Source: Drosophila miranda
Lineage: Eukaryota > Arthropoda > Insecta > Diptera > Drosophilidae
Assembly: GCF_003369915.1 (NCBI RefSeq)
Contig: NC_046676.1
Location: forward strand, 13,436,001-13,500,000
DNA length: 64,000 bases
Reading direction: 5' to 3'
Below are positions 60,021 through 64,000 of the stretch, in pieces; within the stretch, counting starts at the first letter, position 1; the number at the start of each line of letters is the position of its first letter. The position numbers and the translations under genes are program-made. The notes below the pieces were generated by a model. It had not been told where the DNA came from. It ran no database searches and saw nothing but the letters and a program-made list of their open reading frames with translations.

Positions 60021-63000
60021 AAAGATAGCTCAATTTATGCCGTGTATAGCACATATCTGTAGGCTATACCCCTACAATCATTTACCTATAAGTAAAACCA
60101 TATTATATATATAATTTCTTGCTCTGCATTATCATAATCATTTTCTGTCATTCGGTAAATCTTAATCGCATCGTTCTCCCATCGTTTCCAATATGCAAAC
60201 ATTTTCCATGGTTTTCACCCCCCAAAAAAGAAACCAAGAAAAAATTGATTGCACACTTCAAATATCATTGAAAAGGAGGGGGCGCATGACGGATGCGATC
60301 GGATCGGCCGTCGAGACAGGCACAAATAAATATCGCAATGCCGGGCCATAAATAAAGCCAAGCGAAAAATGTGCCGAAATCGAACATTGAACATCGATTT
60401 TGCAAGGTCAAACGGAGGAGTTGGAGATGGAGTTGAGGCTGCGGATGGAGTCGGGATGAAGACTGGCTGTGAGAGATGGCCTGGCCAACTGCTGGCTTGG
60501 TTCGGGCCCTTAAACTTTTCAAAAGTCAACAGCAGTTTAAACTCGTTTGCAAAACACTAACGGGGCAAAACGCCTCGACGACGTCGCCCTCCTGCCGGGC
60601 TCTACACTCAATTTGTTTGCCCAGCGGCATTGAGAATTGGAGTGTCAAACTTTCAGCTTTCAATGCACGCCAGGATCCCGAGTCCCAGGGCAAGCGCACA
60701 GACAGAGTTGGAGTCAGCCACAGAGGAGTTGGGAGCTGGGGAGTTAGGGGAGCTGAAACTATAGCTAAAGCCGGAGGAGGTTGGCCTGGGATGGCTTCTT
60801 GCTGGTTTTGTATTGACATTAAATGAAATAATCTGCGATGATTGTGCATTAGTTGCAGTCGGGAGACTCACAGAGGCGATGCTGGCGATGCTGGAGATGC
60901 TGGGTGCTGGTTGCCGGGGCGCTGTCGTCCATGCCCAGGGACTGGGGTAAGGTAATAGTTCTAGACTGCTTGCTGCCTTTTTCCGTGGAGATCCAAAGAA
61001 GTGTCGGGGCGTTGCGGGGTGACTGCGGCGGTATCTGGGGTACCTGGGGAGGATGACTGCTCGCGGAGCATCGGTTGGTCGTCGTGGTTCCCATGGCATG
61101 ATTTTGCATGAAATAATGTGGCGCACGAGTGGGCGGGCAGAACCGTGCGGGAGGCCACTTGTCGTGGAGCAGTCTTTTTGGCATTGCCAGAGCTCCCAAG
61201 CACAGTGGTTTTCATCGAGCGGATAATGGACGAATTTTCGAAGGCTTTAGCTAATTGGTTTTCTCTTAAGGGATATGTTGAAATCGGGTTTATTTTATAG
61301 CTCGGACAGTCGATAAGGTCTATAGGTATCTCTGATTTGTTCTGCCACTCGCTATAGATCTTCACAAGAATTCTCTAGAGAGTCTCCAACTCTTTGGTTA
61401 TCAATCATTTGTATATTTTCTTTAAACTTCGAACCACTGTACTGTGGAGCCTTGTGTCCCCCTTGTGCATTGCCGCTTTGTTGCCTTTTGGAAGCTTCAT
61501 TCAGGCGCTTGTCTTTCGGTTTCTGTTTCTGTATCTTTTTTTTTCTTCTGTTGGGGCTTTTCCGTTTTTCTGTTTCTGTTTTCTGCCGCTCAACCAAATT
61601 TGCGATGAAACAGGAACCGTTAACTGCGGCAATTTGTGCCTGCTGCTGTCCCTCCCTGTCTCTCTCTACTGCTCTGAGGTTCTCTCTGGGAGTCTCCGTG
61701 CTGATAGTGTGTCTCTCAGTTAGTTTCCCACGTTATAATTCGTTAGATTTTCAATGCTTTTTTCGGTGTATTTGGTCTTGGATTCGGATTGCTTTAGTTA
61801 CGATAGCTCCTCCACTGATTGACGGGCCTGGGCAAACTCCTTAAAGGCACAGGGAGCTGGGCTTGGTTCTACCGTGCCTCCAGTTGACACTTGAAGTCGG
61901 TGCTTGGGACTTGAGAGTCGGGAATGGAGCTCGGGGCATTGCGTGAGGCCCGGCCTTTCTCTTTTGTTTCTCTTCTCTCTTTCTCTCGGCATCACGTGCA
62001 AGCAATTATTTTATCAATCATTTAGGCGCTAGTCGATGTTGCGTTGCTGCTTCCTCCTCGCCTGGCTAGGCCCAGGCCCGGGCCCGGGCCTCAACGACGT
62101 TGTATTTAAGGTGGTGCTGCACTGCGGAGTGGTGTGCTGTGGTGCGGTGTGGTGCGGTGGTGCTCAAACAGCGAAAACGCATTTAATGTCTGCTTAGTGT
62201 GATTACGACGCATTAATGCCGTGCTCCAGCCAGCCATCCAGCCAGCCAGCCATCCAGCCCGACCATTCGACGAGCCGGCATCGTCTCCACCTTGTAGATT
62301 CGTTTTGTTTTTGCTTTTAACTGTTTTACAGTCACCGGGCCAGGCCTGGTCTCTGGTCTCTGGTCTGGTCGCTTCTTCCAGCTGGTGTTGTTATATGTGT
62401 GTTAACTTTCAAATAAATTAAACATGAAGCTGGGATCATTTATTTCACTCGCTCCACCTAACCAGAGACTCGAAGCCCCGCCACAGCAAGAGAGAGCCCG
62501 ACGCTCGTTTGGGGGCAAACACAAACACACACATAAGCACAAGTACTCTCTCATGGTCACACACACACAAGTTCATGCACATATACATGTATATGTTTGT
62601 TCCACACATAAGTACATTAGTTTAGACCTGGCCAAAAGACTCTGTGCGCAATGTTTCTTCATTTTCACATTAAATGTGCAATCCCCGACATTTGTTTGAA
62701 TTAACACGCGGCAATTACCGCTCACCAAGCTCCAAGCTCCAAACTCCAAACTCCATACTCCAACTCGAGGCTCCAACTCCAACTCTAACTCAAAATCCAT
62801 TCCCAGCTCTAGCTCCAGCTCCGAGTCCGTCCGAGGGCATTCGCCGCACAGAGACCCCACTTGGGCTAACTACTCGTATCCCAGGCTCTGCCTACCAGCC
62901 TTTCGGACTCATTTGGGGGCTTTTTAGGGGGTAGTTAAAGTCTCCGCTTAACAGACACAATCGATCAATCTATCGATAATACTGGGTATTGTGTACATCG

Positions 63001-64000
63001 GTACACTGATTGCAGGGTGCTAATTCACCGATAAACGACTCTAATGAATGTCGTATGTGGTGCCTGGGAATTGTTTAAAGGATCTTTAATTATTTCGATC
63101 ATTTATCGTGTACATTAAACAAGCACTTAATGTGTATAACCAGCTAAAACAAGTGTTTGGGGAGTTCTAAATTGACCGCAGTGTCTAGCAGGTGGTTCGT
63201 GGGGTATTTTACTTCTAAAATGTTGTAAATTGTATGTTTTTAGAGGGGGTTCCTGTTTTCTTTTTGCTTTACTTCCACTATCGATATATTCTCTTCAGAG
63301 CTGTATATTTTCCAGCTCTCATCATTTTCCACATTTATACGAGCATAGAGATATGTATATACATAAATAAATATGTATGTATTGTGTTAAGTGAAACCGG
63401 CATTAAGTCCTCTCCTGCCAGCCCCAATCGATTACATATGCGCATCAATAAATCAATGAAATGTTGCATAAAACGATCATTTAATGCCTTCTGCCCCAGC
63501 TATGGCAGCACCGTGCCCCCAATCCCCGCCCAATCAGAATTCTTCGACCGTAGCATTTATATGGCAGAGCTATAGGATAGGTGGTGACCATAGAGGAAAC
63601 CACTTAAACTGCTTTGCCGCTGTTTATCTCGGACGACGACCGGGCAGACAAAGAAATGCATAAATTATTTCTCACAGGCATTTTAAAGCGCCTGTTAGGC
63701 GAGTTGGCCGACTGCCGACTGCCGATGGCCGATTCCCGATGCAGCGGCAGCAGCAGCAGCAGCAGCCGCCTCTGCCTACTTACTGGCCATTTAGAAAGCC
63801 TTCGACTGCGACTTCGCCTTCGCAGAGGCCGTGTCCACGCTTTTGTCCATATTTGTACACAATTAGCAATGACACAAAAAAACGACCAAGAGAGAAAGAA
63901 TCGCAGCAGCCAGCAGCCAGCACCAGCAGCAGCAGCAGCAGCAGAGTAGGCACAAAAAATGCAAAAGTAAAGGAAACAAACTTCACACACCATAAATCGA
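60021..64000. other. Noncoding DNA to the end of the window
   Basis: No supported gene. Contains GGCCC(G/A) repeats near 62065–62090, GTGGTGCG-type repeats near 62110–62165, and CAG-rich tracts at 63741–63768 and 63928–63945. Overlapping minus-strand frames at 60653–61199 (up to 157 codons, Ser/Pro rich) have no recognisable domain. Confidence 0.4.

Noticed and set aside
60526..61365. Overlapping minus-strand frames up to 157 codons
   Set aside because: Two different frames are open over the same GC-rich stretch, with Ser/Pro-rich composition, no family motif and no splice partner.
1..64000. tRNA genes, rRNA and CRISPR arrays
   Set aside because: Scanning for tRNA B-box-like GGTTCGANNCC gave only an isolated TTCGA match inside the FATP exon; the repeats present are microsatellites, not spaced arrays.

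Overview
The window is eukaryotic and comes from a Drosophila genome. It holds compact multi-exon genes with 49–97 bp introns, fly core-promoter motifs (TATA + TCAGTC initiator, DRE, Ohler motif 6), a DINE-1-like Helitron and clear orthologues of D. melanogaster 2R (Muller element C) genes. Sequence differences such as the 510-residue Twist, plus the gene order, say it is not D. melanogaster. The obscura group is my best guess, as an inference only.

Left block, 1–16.75 kb (counterpart of melanogaster cytological region 55E-F, from memory): the 3' end of a BTB-Kelch gene (CG15097-like), whose TGA-C stop is followed by 115 in-frame sense codons; the convergent gene Prohibitin-2 (l(2)03709), a complete five-exon, 299-codon gene with one U12-type AT–AC intron; about 5 kb of AT-rich intergenic DNA with a diverged repeat family and a perfect 207-bp tandem duplication; an SLC17-type transporter (CG15095/CG15096 family) with a canonical TATA/Inr promoter and two candidate alternative first exons; and a broken tandem copy of that transporter.

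Right block, 17.2–64 kb (counterpart of 59C, from memory): a perfect CTCF-type site, then ZNF277 orthologue and dynactin p24 (DCTN3) packed head-to-tail, each with a cluster of motif-6 elements. On the minus strand follow a fatty-acid transport protein/acyl-CoA synthetase gene and a two-exon 73-residue single-pass membrane protein that a simple ORF scan misses. After about 10 kb of noncoding DNA comes twist (minus strand, two exons, complete). On the plus strand beyond it are the first three coding exons of a KLF3/8/12-like factor (CG9895-like) carrying the CtBP-binding PVDLS motif. Its zinc fingers are not in the window. From 43 to 64 kb I see only noncoding DNA rich in simple repeats, plus one DINE-1-like fragment; this is probably KLF intron.

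The genes do not form one pathway; apart from the tandem transporter pair they are unrelated. The most notable points are the readthrough-type Kelch stop, the U12 intron, the unannotated-looking membrane microprotein, the decayed transporter copy with a CTCF site at the apparent synteny junction, and the shared motif-6 promoter architecture.
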